Shown here in pieces: positions 17,163-24,555 of a DNA stretch of 64,000 nt; within the stretch, counting starts at the first letter, position 1; every line of letters starts with the position of its first letter. Made by a program: the position numbers and the translations under genes. Location: positions 310,001 to 374,000 of the forward strand of contig JAXMCV010000004.1 in NCBI GenBank assembly GCA_046349215.1, read 5' to 3'. The notes beneath the pieces are model-generated. The model saw only the letters and a program-made list of their open reading frames with translations. It was not told the origin of the DNA and searched no databases. Origin of the DNA: JAJXWB01 sp046349215 (GTDB lineage Bacteria > Pseudomonadota > Alphaproteobacteria > Rhizobiales > Beijerinckiaceae).

Positions 17163-17654
17163 TCGCCCCCTAGCGGCGTCCTCAAAATGCATTGGCAACT
17201 CAAGCTAAAGTCCCGAACTCACCGTTCTCGTGCCCCTGCTTTTCTGGTCCTGCGTACGAAGCCCCGCCAATAAATTCAATGGAAACGTCACTACCCGTTC
17301 GGAATTCGCAACGTGAACGACCAATCCACGTTTCCGTGATCGCTAACAGTATCGCGATGCCGGACGCTTTTCTGGCTTTAATACTCGCCCATCCGCGTAT
17401 TAACCCCTTGATCTCGAAGACGTCGAACGCGCCGCCAAGCTGACATTGGGCTTGGCAACCATCGGTCGATCTTCCCCATCGCGTGCAGGTCAGAAACCAA
17501 ACATTCGGACTTGGCATTGACATCCTTGCGTCAAATTTTATTTTTTCTCGCTTGTGAAAAAATGACCACCTCCGTCGGTCCCTAAATCGGCCGCTTCGAT
17601 CTTTAAGAGGATGTGGCCATCCCGTCGCCTACCCGTCGCCGACGAACGCACAGC

Positions 17655-17729
17655 GGCCAACAAGATCGGCTGCCAGCGGCGCACTAATGTTCTGCAGCGT
17701 CAGGAATTGTTGGCCTTCTTGTTGGCCTC
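17655..17729 (+). repeat. Right-end GTTGGCC repeats (candidate integrase arm sites)
   Basis: The inverted core GGCCAAC lies at 17655-17661, then direct copies GTTGGCCTT at 17709-17717 and GTTGGCCTC at 17721-17729. The 12-base period of the direct pair equals that at the left end. Confidence 0.6.
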
Positions 17730-17787
17730 GTTCCTGTCGAGACCAAACGATCTGCTGTCGGTTCAATTGATTAAGGCCGTAATGGGG

Positions 17788-17804
17788 TCCCGGCCAGGGC
17801 ACCA
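17788..17804 (+). mobile_element. Right attachment core (attR)
   Basis: TCCCGGCCAGGGCACCA matches the tRNA-Leu 3' end except for one missing G. No further tRNA sequence is present to its left. Confidence 0.6.
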
Positions 17805-17837
17805 TTCCTGATCAGAAATACGAACCGGAGGTCCGTT

Positions 17838-18491
17838 TTGGGTCCCGGGCCCCACTGCCGCCTGGATCAAGATTGTCCCACCTGCCCCATTCGACGCGTT
17901 TGCATACGCCAACTACACAGCAACCTTGTTGTTGATCGTCTCCGTACGCGTCAGCGCGTCCGGCCAGACATCGGCTTGTCGGTTGGCCGGCCTATCCCCG
18001 CATCCACGATGCTACCAAACAACGGCTTGGCGCTACTCACCTGGCCATTGGCCCTCTTTCCACAAACGTTAGCGCGATTGGTCCTGCGTCTGGACAGGAG
18101 GGCCGTTGGCATAAAACGGCCGACCATTTTCATATGGTTAACCGATATCCTGCATAAGTTCATCGAAACGGTAAAACCACTCGATTTTGGGGCGGGAATG
18201 ACGGACAGATCCGTACGCGCAGCATGGGCACTAGATGCATTGAAGACATTTCAACGACGCTGCGACTGTGGTGACGAGCTCGCATATGCTGACTTAATCT
18301 GCGCTCTTGGTCTTCTTGCCGATGAAAGCGGCTTCAATTTCTTGCAGCAATTGCGGCTTGGCTTAGCGCAATGGCGGGTCGAGGGAGGCCTGCGCGAAAA
18401 TGCGTCATACCTCGACGAAGAGGCGGTTCGCGGATCTTTCGCGATCGGCTTGGGCTCCAAACGTAGCGGTCATCGGGTACAAGCCGCCTAA
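17838..18491 (+). CDS. Possible protein of unknown function beside the element
   Basis: 217 codons from a TTG at 17838 that has GGAGGT five bases upstream. It has a hydrophobic stretch around LALLTWPLALFP and a C-terminal region rich in Ala and Leu (ADLICALGLLADES). There are paired Cys (CPTCPIRRVC, CDCG), which might bind metal, but nothing recognisable. It could be a genuine strain-specific gene or a chance frame in a decayed zone. Confidence 0.35.
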   Translation: MGPGPHCRLDQDCPTCPIRRVCIRQLHSNLVVDRLRTRQRVRPDIGLSVGRPIPASTMLPNNGLALLTWPLALFPQTLARLVLRLDRRAVGIKRPTIFIWLTDILHKFIETVKPLDFGAGMTDRSVRAAWALDALKTFQRRCDCGDELAYADLICALGLLADESGFNFLQQLRLGLAQWRVEGGLRENASYLDEEAVRGSFAIGLGSKRSGHRVQAA

Positions 18492-18632
18492 TCAGTCAAA
18501 AGATGATTGGCGAAATGTGCTACGCGCTAGAGGTCGACCGGAGGCGACTGGGTTGTGAGTACTCTATCCCGCTTCCATTGGAACCATCGGAAATGGCGGA
18601 GTTGGGGCGCTGCCCAAATCGGTTCCACAACG

Positions 18633-19394
18633 ATGTCGGCGGCCGAACGAGCTACGGATTCTATTGTCTCCAGTCTCTTCCAGCCGCTCGGGCCGGTAGG
18701 CGCCAAAGTGCGCGCAGCGCGAACCGAAGCTGCTCACTGGCGCTTAAGCTCCCGTAGAGCACCCACGGTTCTGGTGGCGATCGCTGCGCTCGTAGCGCTG
18801 ACATTCGTCTTCGTGCACCTACTGATGATGATCATCGGCGCCCCTGTTTTCAGCGAGCCGACGGCTAAATTTCCCGTCGTTGCATCGAAGCCGGTCACCG
18901 CGAGCGTACCGAGCCTCTTGATGCTGCACAAACGCCCGTTCGGCTTCGAACCGGTAGAGGCCGTCGGCGTCTGGCGCGATTCCTCGTACGCGATGCCCCA
19001 AGCGTTTATGGAGACAGTCGCGGCAGAGCCGATGCGGTTCAGTCACCTCCCACAGATGCGGAAGCTGAGCACAGAGAGCGTCGGTTCAATCAAGGATTCG
19101 TCTAGGAATTCCGCGCGATCCCGATCTGTGGCGCCGAAAGCTGAAAGTATCGACCGTATCGCGAAATTCATTGACGAAAACATGAAGCGGAAGGATCCGC
19201 AGAGAGAGTACGAGGCCGGCCATACCTCGGCACGGTCGACCACCTTCGACGCTTTCCCGTTTAGCCCGCATGAGACTCAAAAAGCACGCATGTTGAAAGA
19301 GGCAGGAATTGGAAGTATCGACGTTTTTTCACCTCACGACGTCAGACCACCGCAGCAAGCGCAGATTGGGCAACAATGGACGCCCGTCCCATGA
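18633..19394 (+). CDS. Possible membrane-anchored protein of unknown function
   Basis: 253 residues from the ATG at 18633 (a GTG at 18555 would add 26). One strong hydrophobic segment (VLVAIAALVALTFVFVHLL) lies near residues 45-70, preceded by basic residues, so a single-span protein with a C-terminal exported domain is likely. The C-terminal region is Ser/Arg/Lys-rich with no known motif. It lies between the integrated element and a dead transposase, in sequence that looks poorly conserved. Confidence 0.45.
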   Translation: MSAAERATDSIVSSLFQPLGPVGAKVRAARTEAAHWRLSSRRAPTVLVAIAALVALTFVFVHLLMMIIGAPVFSEPTAKFPVVASKPVTASVPSLLMLHKRPFGFEPVEAVGVWRDSSYAMPQAFMETVAAEPMRFSHLPQMRKLSTESVGSIKDSSRNSARSRSVAPKAESIDRIAKFIDENMKRKDPQREYEAGHTSARSTTFDAFPFSPHETQKARMLKEAGIGSIDVFSPHDVRPPQQAQIGQQWTPVP

Positions 19395-19614
19395 GGTCGG
19401 CGGCAGGCAACAACGACACCTTCCGTCTGCACTAACTCGTCACCTCGCCCGCATGCTCCGTTGGCGGGCTTTAGCAGCGGCAACCCGATCGCAAAGAGCC
19501 AGGCGACCTGAAAACTTTATGCATCATTGATCAGTTGTGACTTGGATTCTGATCTGGCCTTTTCTCCCCTTTGCAAAGTCCGCTTGGGGCTAAGCTGGTG
19601 GCGGTTCCGACGCC

Positions 19615-20549
19615 CTACCGGGCCGCTTTATCGGGCGGACGATCCGCCAGTTTCGACAGCTTCGGCCGCAGCTGGTCGGCGACCCTGCGCCACTGCGTCC
19701 GGGCGGCTTCGGCGTCATCCTGGGCGAAGGCGGTGGCGATGAAGGCGGACAAGACGCGCCGGCAGCTCTTGCAGGCATGGGCGAGCGCATTGCGCATGAA
19801 GTGGGCGCGGCAGCGCTGCCAGGTCGACTGCAGAATCTTGGCCGCCGCGGCCCTCAGGCCCTCGTGGGCGTCGGAGATCACGAGCATCACGCCGCGCAGT
19901 CCGCGCCGTTTGAGTTTGCGCACGAACTCGGTCCAGAAGGTCTCGGCTTTCGACGGGCCGATGTGAGGCCGAGCACCTCGCGCCGGCCGTCGGCGTTGAC
20001 CCCGACCGCGACGATCGCCGCCAGCGAGACGACGCGGCCGTTCTGGCGCGCCTTCACGTAGGTCGCGTCGATCCACAGGTAGGGCCAGTCGCCTTCGATC
20101 GGCCGCTCGAGGAAGGCTTTGACCCGTTCGTCGATCTCCTCGCACAGCCGGGAGACCTGGCTCTTGGAGACGCCGCTCATGCCCATTGCCTTGACCAGAT
20201 CGTCGACCGAACGCGCCGAAACGCCTTGGATTTGGGCCTCCTGGATAACGGCGGTCAGAGCCTTCTCGGCCACGCGCCTGGGCTCCAGGAAGCCGGGGAA
20301 GTAGCTGCCCTTGCGTAGCTTGGGGATCCGCAGTTTCACGGCGCCGGCCCGCGTCTCCAAGGTCCGGTCGCGATAGCCCTTGCGCTGGGAGAGCCGTTCG
20401 GCGCTCTTCTCGCCGAAGGGCCCGCCTGTCAGCGCGCCGACCTCCTGTTCCATCAACCGTTCAGCGGCGAAGCCGATCATCTCGCGCAGAATGTCGGCGT
20501 CTGGGGTCTTCTCCACGAGCGCGCGAAGGTTCATCATCTCGTCGGTCAT
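19615..20549 (-). pseudogene. IS256-family transposase, frameshifted and 3' truncated
   Basis: The first 195 or so codons (MTDEMMNLRALVEKTPDAD...) are a typical IS256 mutator-type transposase, with the first catalytic Asp in WIDATYVK. A base is missing near 19964, where the second frame takes over at HIGPSKAETFWTEF and carries the second Asp in VISDAHEG. The sequence stops at LADRPPDKAAR, before the C-terminal third (STNPLERLN region) that holds the catalytic Glu. It is therefore inactive twice over. I found no clear terminal inverted repeats. Confidence 0.88.
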
Positions 20550-20920
20550 CTCAAGGCGATTGCGGAGCAATCGTCCGGGTGGTTCCTCGGTTGCGTTTGA
20601 GTGTCGCAACCCGATCCTACCGACGAAATCGCCGATTACCGTCGCAAGCCGCTCGCTCGCTTCGGCGCAATGAAAAGCGCGCTTCGCGAGCCGCCCCTTC
20701 CCGCCCAGCTACACCATCACCGGGGACACGATCTGGCGGCGCGACTCAAACCAAACAGCCTCCGACGAACCCGGGGCGGTTCAGATAGGCATTGTGGCCT
20801 TCGCGCAACAGGCGCCTGAATAGCTAACTTTGTCCACATTTGCTAAGCATTTGGACATTGGCGCCAAGTGGTTCAGCCCGATCCCACTTCATGATCGCTG
20901 GAATCCAAAGGAGCCGGCCA
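20550..20920. other. 371-bp region between the transposase remnant and the porin gene
   Basis: No gene is seen. A possible insertion-sequence end lies at 20749-20783 (see separate entry). The porin ribosome site AAAGGAG is at 20907-20913. No promoter could be assigned with confidence. Confidence 0.45.
20749..20783 (+). mobile_element. Possible insertion-sequence terminal fragment
   Basis: The stretch containing CAAACAGCCTCCG and CCCGGGGCGGTTCA resembles, from memory, the end of IS3-type elements whose termini start TGAACCGCCCC. No transposase accompanies it and no second end was found, so this is tentative. Confidence 0.35.
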
Positions 20921-21679
20921 ATGCGAATCACTCGTCTTGCTCTTCTTGCCGCTGTTGCAGCAGTCACTGGCACGTCCGCCTACGCCGCCGACCTCCCGGC
21001 CCGCAAGGAGGCCCCCATGGCTCCGCTGCTTGCGCCGGCGCCGGCCTATACTTGGGGCGGCTTCTATGTCGGTCTGCAGGCCGGCGTGGTCTGGGATCGT
21101 ATCACCGCAGCCAACAACGGCGCATACGCCTACCTGCTCGCCCCGACCTTCCCGATCGCCGGCTCGGCGCTGTGGTGGGGCTACAACTCCGGGGCCTCGA
21201 CTAAGTCGGGCTTCGTCGGCGGCGGCCACGTTGGCTACAACTGGCAGATGAATAGCTTCGTGCTGGGCGCCGAAGGCGATATCGAGGGCGCCTCGGTGTG
21301 GTCCGGTTCGTACCGCGCTTCGCTGCGCGGCCGCCTCGGCTTCGCGATCGACCGCACGCTCGTCTACGCCACGGGCGGCGTGGCCTTCTCGGGCCGTTCC
21401 GGCTCCAGCGTCACCGGCTACTACGGCTACAACTGGGGCGCCAACACAACCTCCTCACGCACCGGCTGGACCGTCGGCGGCGGCGTCGAATATCTGATTA
21501 GCCCGAACTGGTCGGCGGGTCTCGAATACCGCTACACGCAGTTCTCCGGCAACACCGGCAACACCGGCTACTTCGGCTACAATTGGGGCGGCAACATCGG
21601 CCTGATCGAGCAGGCGCTGCGCGCCCGCGTCTCCTACCACTTCGCGCAGCCCTCCGCGCCGGTCCTCGCCCGGTACTGA
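20921..21679 (+). CDS. Omp25/Omp31-type outer-membrane beta-barrel protein
   Basis: 252 residues. Signal peptide 1-22 (MRITRLALLAAVAAVTG...AYA), followed by the Rhizobiales-typical ADLPARKEAP and YTWGGFYVGLQAG start of the barrel. The barrel shows alternating aromatic strands (RGRLGFAIDRTLVYATGGVAF, then WTVGGGVEYLISPNWS) and a C-terminal aromatic-rich strand ending VLARY. It is expected in the outer membrane as a small 8-strand barrel linking membrane and cell envelope. The ATG at 20921 has AAAGGAG at ideal spacing. A strong terminator follows at 21701. Confidence 0.92.
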   Translation: MRITRLALLAAVAAVTGTSAYAADLPARKEAPMAPLLAPAPAYTWGGFYVGLQAGVVWDRITAANNGAYAYLLAPTFPIAGSALWWGYNSGASTKSGFVGGGHVGYNWQMNSFVLGAEGDIEGASVWSGSYRASLRGRLGFAIDRTLVYATGGVAFSGRSGSSVTGYYGYNWGANTTSSRTGWTVGGGVEYLISPNWSAGLEYRYTQFSGNTGNTGYFGYNWGGNIGLIEQALRARVSYHFAQPSAPVLARY

Positions 21680-21700
21680 GAACTTCCCGATACAGACAGG

Positions 21701-21733
21701 AAGACCCGGCCATTGGCCGGGTCTTTTCGTTTT
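21701..21733 (+). terminator. Intrinsic terminator of the Omp gene
   Basis: An 11-bp perfect GC-rich stem (AAGACCCGGCC / GGCCGGGTCTT) with loop ATT, followed by TTCGTTTT. It lies 21 bases after the stop and directly abuts the convergent modC stop, so it could serve both. Confidence 0.85.
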
Positions 21734-22820
21734 AGGACCGCGCGACGTTGCCCGGCGCAAGCGCCACGCCCTTGACCTGCGCATGCACGTTGAGGCCCGG
21801 CCGCAGGTCGAGGTGGTCGGCCGAGCGGCGCGTCACGCGCGCCAGCAACCGCTCGCCGGTCCCTTCCGGTCCCAGTCCGAGCACCACCAGCATCTCGTTC
21901 GGCCCGGCGGCGTTCAACGACTCCACGCGCGCCGGCAGGATATTGAGGATAGAACTCGGCCCCGGCAGCTCCCGCGCCAGAGATACGTCGCCCGCCACGA
22001 CACGCAGCCGCCGATGTTCGCCGATGCGGCCCTCGCGCGCCGGCGCGAGAAACGTCCCGCCCCGCACGGCGAGCGTCGCCAGGCCGTATTGCGGATCGAA
22101 CCCCTCCACCACGCCATCGAGCGTCACGGCGGCGTCGCGCATCCCGGCCAGCGGCAAAGCCGGGTCGCTCTGCAATTCCGATAACGGCCCCGATGCGATC
22201 ACGCGGCCATCGCGCATCAGCACGAGCCGGTCGGCGAGGCGCTCCACCTCGCGCATGTCGTGGGTGACATAGAGGATCGGCAGCGCCAGGCTTTCATGCA
22301 GCCGCTCGAGAAAGGGCAGGATCTCGTCCTTTGTCGTCGCGTCCAGCGCCGACAATGGCTCGTCCATCAGCAACAGCTTGGGTTGCGCCAGGAGCGCGCG
22401 ACCGATCGCGACGCGCTGGCGCTCACCGCCGGAAAGATTGCGCGGCGCGCGATCGAGCAGCGCAGCGAGCCCAAGCAGGTCCACGACCTCGTCGAAGCTG
22501 CGGGCAGGAAGATTGCGCGGCGCGCCGAAAAGGAGATTGCCGCGGACGGAGAGATGCGGAAACAGGCTCGCCTCTTGGAAGACATAGCCGAGCGGCCGGC
22601 GATACGTCGGCAGGAAATTGCGCGCGTCCTGCCATGTCGCGCCATCGACGATACATTCGCCGTCGAGCCGCTGGAGGCCGGCCACGCAGCGCAACACGCT
22701 GGTCTTGCCGCAACCAGACGGTCCAAACAGCGCGATGACGCCGTGCGCCGGCGCGGAAAATTCCGCGTCGAGCGCAAAGCCGCCGAGCTGCCCGCGAAAC
22801 GAGGCGCGTATCTCGCTCAT
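21732..22820 (-). CDS. modC: Molybdate ABC transporter ATP-binding protein
   Basis: 362 residues, the usual ModC length. Walker A GPSGCGKTS is near residue 34, the signature LSGGERQR near 130, and Walker B LLLMDEPLSALDA follows. The C-terminal part carries the TOBE/Mop molybdate-sensing domain (INILPARVESL, RVTRRSADHLDL). It energises molybdate uptake with ModB at the inner membrane. It overlaps modB by 4 bases (ATGA, 22817-22820). No modA lies in the window. Confidence 0.93.
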   Translation of the reverse strand: MSEIRASFRGQLGGFALDAEFSAPAHGVIALFGPSGCGKTSVLRCVAGLQRLDGECIVDGATWQDARNFLPTYRRPLGYVFQEASLFPHLSVRGNLLFGAPRNLPARSFDEVVDLLGLAALLDRAPRNLSGGERQRVAIGRALLAQPKLLLMDEPLSALDATTKDEILPFLERLHESLALPILYVTHDMREVERLADRLVLMRDGRVIASGPLSELQSDPALPLAGMRDAAVTLDGVVEGFDPQYGLATLAVRGGTFLAPAREGRIGEHRRLRVVAGDVSLARELPGPSSILNILPARVESLNAAGPNEMLVVLGLGPEGTGERLLARVTRRSADHLDLRPGLNVHAQVKGVALAPGNVARS

Positions 22821-23488
22821 GCGCGCATCCGCGCGAAGCGTTTCTCGATCAGCATCATCGTGAGGATGACGACGAAGGCGAAGACAACCATGCCGGCCGC
22901 CAGAATGTTCGCCTCACGCCATTGCGAATTTTCGACATAGTCGAAGATCGCCGTCGACAGCACGCGCGTCTGGCCAGGAATATTGCCGCCGATCATCAAC
23001 ACGACGCCGAATTCGCCAACCGTGTGCGCAAAGCCTAGCACCGCGCCTGTGAGCAGGCCCGGGCTCGCCAGCGGCAAGGCCACGGTCCAAAAAGCGCGCC
23101 AGGGCGAAGCGCGCAAAGTCGCCGCAACCTCCATCGGCCGCGCGCCGGTCGCCTCGAAGGCGTTGCGGATCGGCTGCACGACGAAGGGCAGCGAATAGAA
23201 GATGGAGGCGATCACGAGGCCGCCGAACGTGAACGCGAGCGTGCGCCCGCCCCACAGGCTTGCAATCCAGCCGCCGGGGCCATTCGGCCCGAGCGCCACC
23301 AGCAGATAGAAGCCGAGTACGGTCGGCGGCAGGACGATCGGCAGCGCGACCACTGCGGCCACGCCCTCCTTCCACCAGGCCCGCGACCGCGCCAACCACC
23401 AGGCGAGCGGCGTGCCGAGCAGGAGCAGCGCCGCCGTGGTGATCGCCGAGAGTTCGAGCGAGAGACGGACCGGCTGCCAGATGTTCAA
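22817..23488 (-). CDS. modB: Molybdate ABC transporter permease
   Basis: 223 residues from a TTG start at 23486-23488 (LNIWQPVRLSLELSAITT), preceded by AGGA. This start gives the standard ModB N-terminus and length; the frame stays open further up but the added residues match nothing. It has five hydrophobic segments including LLLLGTPLAWWLAR, and the permease EAA-type loop EVAATLRASPWRAFWTV with VLGFAHTVGEFG. It is the inner-membrane channel for molybdate. It is the first gene of modBC and lies 33 bases from a palindrome at 23521-23540. Confidence 0.9.
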   Translation of the reverse strand: MNIWQPVRLSLELSAITTAALLLLGTPLAWWLARSRAWWKEGVAAVVALPIVLPPTVLGFYLLVALGPNGPGGWIASLWGGRTLAFTFGGLVIASIFYSLPFVVQPIRNAFEATGARPMEVAATLRASPWRAFWTVALPLASPGLLTGAVLGFAHTVGEFGVVLMIGGNIPGQTRVLSTAIFDYVENSQWREANILAAGMVVFAFVVILTMMLIEKRFARMRA

Positions 23489-23520
23489 GTCTTTGATCCT
23501 GCAGGCGACACGCAAGAGCG

Positions 23521-23540
23521 CTGTATTCCCGATGATACAG
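23521..23540. promoter_or_regulatory. Palindrome upstream of modBC (candidate operator)
   Basis: CTGTAT (23521-23526) and ATACAG (23535-23540) are perfect inverted halves eight bases apart, 33 bases upstream of the modB start in an 83-base gap. The layout suggests a repressor site. ModE is the obvious candidate, but the match to the classical ModE half-site CGCTATAT is partial. Confidence 0.4.
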
Positions 23541-23571
23541 AAAGATGAACCCGCAGCAAACCGTCCCGCCT

Positions 23572-24471
23572 CTAGCGCGGCATCCGCGCCGCTATCAACC
23601 TGGCGACGCACTTGCCAACGGACGTTTTCCACGGCGGCAGCGCAAGCCCGTAGGCGACGCGCAGCTTCGCGCAATCGAGCTGCGAATTGAGCGGGCGGCG
23701 CGCCGGTGTCGAATATTCCGACGTGGCGATCCGCACGACCTTCGCAGTCTTACCGCCGCCGCGCGCAGATTCCGCCAACGCGAATTCGGCGACATCGGCC
23801 CAACTCGCCGCGCCTGCGCCCGCAATATGAAACACGCCTCGCAAGCTGGCATCGCTGTCGGCGCACAGGCGGGTCGCCATGACGAGCAGCGCGTCGGCGA
23901 TGTCGATCGCCGAGGTTGGATTTCCGACCTGGTCGGCGACGACGCGGATTTCAGAATTCTCCGCCGCAAGTTTCAGCATCTTCGTCACGAAATTCGCGCC
24001 GAACGGCGAGTAGATCCAGGATGTGCGGACGATGGCGTGATCTGCATGGATGCGCGCGATTTTCGTCTCGCCCGCCAGTTTCGAGCGGCCGTAGGCGCTG
24101 GCCGGCGATGGCGGATCGTCCTCGCGATAGGGTCGGTCGAGCACGCCGTCGAACACATAGTCGGTCGACAGATGCAGCAAGGGGACTTTCAGTTCCGCCG
24201 CGATCTCCGCGACGAAGCCCGCGCCGTCGCCGTTGATGCGCAGCGCCACCTCCGGCTCGCTCTCGGCCTGGTCGACCGCCGTGTAGGCCGCCGCGTTGAC
24301 GATGACGTCGCAGCGCGAGCCACGCAGGCCGGCTAGCACCGCCGTGCGATGCGACAGGTCAAATTGCGGGCGTCCGAGCGCGATGATCTCGACATCGCGC
24401 GGCGAGCGCTCGATCAGCGCGCTCACCACCTGCCCGGTCAGTCCCGTCACGGCCAGCCGCAACCTGCTCAA
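23572..24471 (-). CDS. rfbD: dTDP-4-dehydrorhamnose reductase
   Basis: 299 residues from a TTG at 24469-24471 with GAGGG upstream, giving the normal start LRLAVTGLTGQVV. It is an extended SDR with the nucleotide motif TGLTGQV, NAAAYTAVDQAE, STDYVFDG and the catalytic YGRSKLAGE, all diagnostic of RfbD/RmlD. It reduces dTDP-4-dehydro-rhamnose to dTDP-L-rhamnose using NAD(P)H in the cytoplasm. The rmlA, rmlB and rmlC partners are not in the window, so the pathway is split. It lies downstream of a terminator and upstream of modBC on the same strand. Confidence 0.9.
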   Translation of the reverse strand: MSRLRLAVTGLTGQVVSALIERSPRDVEIIALGRPQFDLSHRTAVLAGLRGSRCDVIVNAAAYTAVDQAESEPEVALRINGDGAGFVAEIAAELKVPLLHLSTDYVFDGVLDRPYREDDPPSPASAYGRSKLAGETKIARIHADHAIVRTSWIYSPFGANFVTKMLKLAAENSEIRVVADQVGNPTSAIDIADALLVMATRLCADSDASLRGVFHIAGAGAASWADVAEFALAESARGGGKTAKVVRIATSEYSTPARRPLNSQLDCAKLRVAYGLALPPWKTSVGKCVARLIAARMPR

Positions 24472-24512
24472 GGCATTTCCCTCAAATATGCGCGACAGCC
24501 TCGCCAAGAACA

Positions 24513-24538
24513 AACAGCCCGGCAAGAGCCGGGCTGTT
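24513..24538 (-). terminator. Intrinsic terminator of the binding-protein gene
   Basis: An 11-bp perfect stem (AACAGCCCGGC / GCCGGGCTGTT) with a 4-base loop, 18 bases after the substrate-binding protein stop. On the minus strand it continues into TTTGTTC. It separates this gene from rfbD. Confidence 0.8.
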
Positions 24539-24555
24539 CGCCTATCCGCATCCGA

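Larger units (their letters stand above)
9404..17804 (+). mobile_element. Integrated genomic element of about 8.4 kb in tRNA-Leu
   Basis: It is bounded by tRNA-Leu on the left and a near-identical 17-base att copy on the right. Contents in order: P4-type integrase, two unknown genes, an AlpA-like DNA-binding protein, two small coupled unknown genes, a winged-helix protein and a large autotransporter on the opposite strand. Base composition is visibly less GC-rich than the flanks, especially across the autotransporter. No replication, conjugation or phage structural genes are recognised, so it would be a satellite-like or degraded integrative element. Confidence 0.75.
17163..17837. other. 675-bp non-coding right end of the element
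   Basis: No believable gene. It holds the upstream region of the autotransporter, an AT-rich tract near 17535-17555, candidate integrase arm sites at 17655-17729 and the right att copy at 17788-17804. Confidence 0.5.

Noticed and set aside
17200..17523. A 107-codon minus-strand frame upstream of the autotransporter
   Set aside because: No motif, no good ribosome site, and it fills the expected promoter region. I left it as intergenic.
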